Below are positions 62,766-64,000 of a DNA stretch of 64,000 nucleotides, piece after piece; within the stretch, counting starts at the first letter, position 1, and every line of letters starts with the position of its first letter. The stretch is from NCBI GenBank assembly GCA_035496935.1, contig DATJED010000011.1, positions 124,001 to 188,000 of the forward strand, read 5' to 3'. The stretch comes from Pseudopedobacter sp035496935. GTDB taxonomy: Bacteria > Bacteroidota > Bacteroidia > Sphingobacteriales > Sphingobacteriaceae. Below the pieces are notes generated by a model, which worked only from the letters and a program-made list of their open reading frames with translations, did not search any database and was not told the DNA's origin. Both the position numbers and the translations under genes were made by a program.

Positions 62766-64000
62766 ATGAAGATATTTACTATACAAAGAGCCATTTTAGT
62801 CCTTTTCGGCTTGATAGGTTTTATTTCCTGTCAGGATAAATGGGATGAACACAATGCCGGTTTTAGCTCAGATGCTGATAAAAATTTATTTGAAGTGATC
62901 AATGAAAATTCAGATTATTCGAAGTTTGCAGATCTCCTAGATAGATCGGGCTATGCCGATGTTTTAAAATCATCAAAGAATTTTACACTTATTTTGCCTA
63001 CCAACGGAGCCGTAGAAGAAGCTGCCACCACAGTTGATTTTAGTGATACTTTAGCACTACGTTCTTTCGTGGGCTACCATATCATCAACTCGGTATATCA
63101 AATAAACAACACTGCTGATACGATAAAGGGAAAAAACCTAAGAGATAAGTATGTGGATTTTGTTAACGGTAATTTTAATAATATCGTTCCCGAAATCGGC
63201 AATCAGGTTGCTAAAAACGGGATTTTTCATATAGTTAACCATGCTTTAACGCCTTATAAAAACATCTATAATATACTTAAGGAATTTAACGGAGTATCGT
63301 TTCAAAAAGAAGCGCTACTATCTTTTGATACGCTTAAATCCGTGGGAGATACCATTTTACCGTTCAGAAGTCCCGAATTTGTGAGCAGTGTGTACTACCA
63401 CATGAGAAACGAGAAGCAAAAATACACCTACTTTATTTTAAAAGATGATTTCTTTGAATCGGAGTACAATAAACTGGAACCATATTATACTACATCCTAT
63501 TTAGAAAATGGACCAAGGCCAGATAGCACTACAGTATATTTTACCAGACTGAACCTATTGAAAGATTTAATAGTAGCCGGTGATTTTTCTGAAAGTAACA
63601 TGCCAGATACACTGACTTCGTTATCTGGGATGAAATTTAAAGTAGATAAATCGCAAATTATATCATCTCAGGTAGCAAGCAATGGTAGAGTTTATTATGT
63701 GAACAGTTTACCTTATCAGCTAAAAGACCAGATAAGAGGGTTTAAAGTGCTCGGAAAATCACCGAGCGGCTTTATCGAGGGTTATAATTCCGGCAGTGTA
63801 TATTACCGCAACAAACGTGACCTTAGAGATAGCCTTTATAACGACATTGAAGTTTATGACCATAAAATACGTGAGTTTTATGTAAGTTACTTAAAGAGGG
63901 CGGCTTATAAGGTAAAATACAAAGTTTGGGGAAGGGCTATATCTGGCTTATTGGGAGATCCCCAGGCATTGGTGAATGCAGATAAAACTCAAAAAACTTT
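62766..64000 (+). CDS. FAS1 domain lipoprotein, 3' end outside window
   Basis: Open from ATG 62766 to the right edge (at least 411 codons, no stop). Lipobox GFISC gives Cys near residue 22. A FAS1 domain spans about 38-170: NFTLILPTNGAVEEAA, LRSFVGYHIINS, and NGIFHIVNHALTPYKNIY. Behind it come beta-rich segments (from about 330, FKVLGKSPSGFIEGYNSG) like the C-terminal module of the previous gene. Third FAS1 lipoprotein of the operon, 56 bases after the second. Confidence 0.85.
   Translation, partial: MKIFTIQRAILVLFGLIGFISCQDKWDEHNAGFSSDADKNLFEVINENSDYSKFADLLDRSGYADVLKSSKNFTLILPTNGAVEEAATTVDFSDTLALRSFVGYHIINSVYQINNTADTIKGKNLRDKYVDFVNGNFNNIVPEIGNQVAKNGIFHIVNHALTPYKNIYNILKEFNGVSFQKEALLSFDTLKSVGDTILPFRSPEFVSSVYYHMRNEKQKYTYFILKDDFFESEYNKLEPYYTTSYLENGPRPDSTTVYFTRLNLLKDLIVAGDFSESNMPDTLTSLSGMKFKVDKSQIISSQVASNGRVYYVNSLPYQLKDQIRGFKVLGKSPSGFIEGYNSGSVYYRNKRDLRDSLYNDIEVYDHKIREFYVSYLKRAAYKVKYKVWGRAISGLLGDPQALVNADKTQKT

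Overview
The window looks like a chromosomal piece of a Bacteroidota, most likely a Sphingobacteriaceae (Pedobacter-type) plant-polymer degrader. This rests on: SusC/SusD outer-membrane uptake genes, a type IX secretion cargo with its PorP/SprF partner, FucP-type and SSS sugar transporters, many secreted glycoside hydrolases, and TAnnTTTG-like promoter elements. The genus is inferred from general gene style only.

Region 1 (1-17661, + strand) is a tightly packed catabolic operon that starts before the window. It encodes a GH2 enzyme (cut at the left edge), a GH78 alpha-L-rhamnosidase, a DUF3826 protein, a sialidase-fold hydrolase, an acetyl-xylan-esterase-like hydrolase, a secreted TIM-barrel isomerase-like protein, an enolase-superfamily dehydratase/racemase, a beta-helix hydrolase fused to an L-rhamnose-mutarotase-like domain, a Gfo/Idh/MocA oxidoreductase, an SSS symporter and a second GH78. 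Region 2 (17662-19543) holds a REP-associated HUH transposase bracketed by palindromic repeats, then an IclR-type regulator facing away from region 3, with palindromes in the divergent promoter gap.

Region 3 (19544-42762, + strand) continues the same theme: GH78, a beta-propeller hydrolase, two GH2 beta-galactosidase-like enzymes, then an unusual translationally coupled block. The block is a solute-binding-like protein without signal peptide, two class III CoA-transferases and a second solute-binding-like protein without signal peptide. It is followed by a Gfo/Idh oxidoreductase, a MaoC hydratase, a FucP-like permease, a GH106 rhamnosidase and, separately, a GH127. Four rhamnosidases with galactosidase, arabinofuranosidase/acerosidase-type and possible fucosidase-type activities point to a rhamnose-rich plant glycan such as rhamnogalacturonan (I or II) side chains or an arabinogalactan. 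Released sugars would enter through SSS/FucP carriers. The CoA-transferase/MaoC block suggests that some released acid is degraded as a CoA thioester, which I regard as the most novel element here.

Region 4 (43049-46253) is housekeeping: thrS-infC-rpmI-rplT, with infC starting at ATT behind a strong Shine-Dalgarno sequence, closed by a textbook terminator. Region 5 (46434-51642) has a DUF2147 protein and a type IX secretion pair (giant PKD adhesin plus PorP/SprF). Region 6 (52259-64000) has a CE12-type rhamnogalacturonan acetylesterase and a FAS1-SusC-SusD-FAS1-FAS1 operon cut by the right edge. The CE12 gene and the FAS1 operon share a 46-bp promoter motif built on a 10-bp direct repeat, so they are probably one regulon.

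Several intergenic gaps are filled with dispersed palindromes and short-period repeats. Two such elements have become part of the coding 5' ends of genes in region 1.
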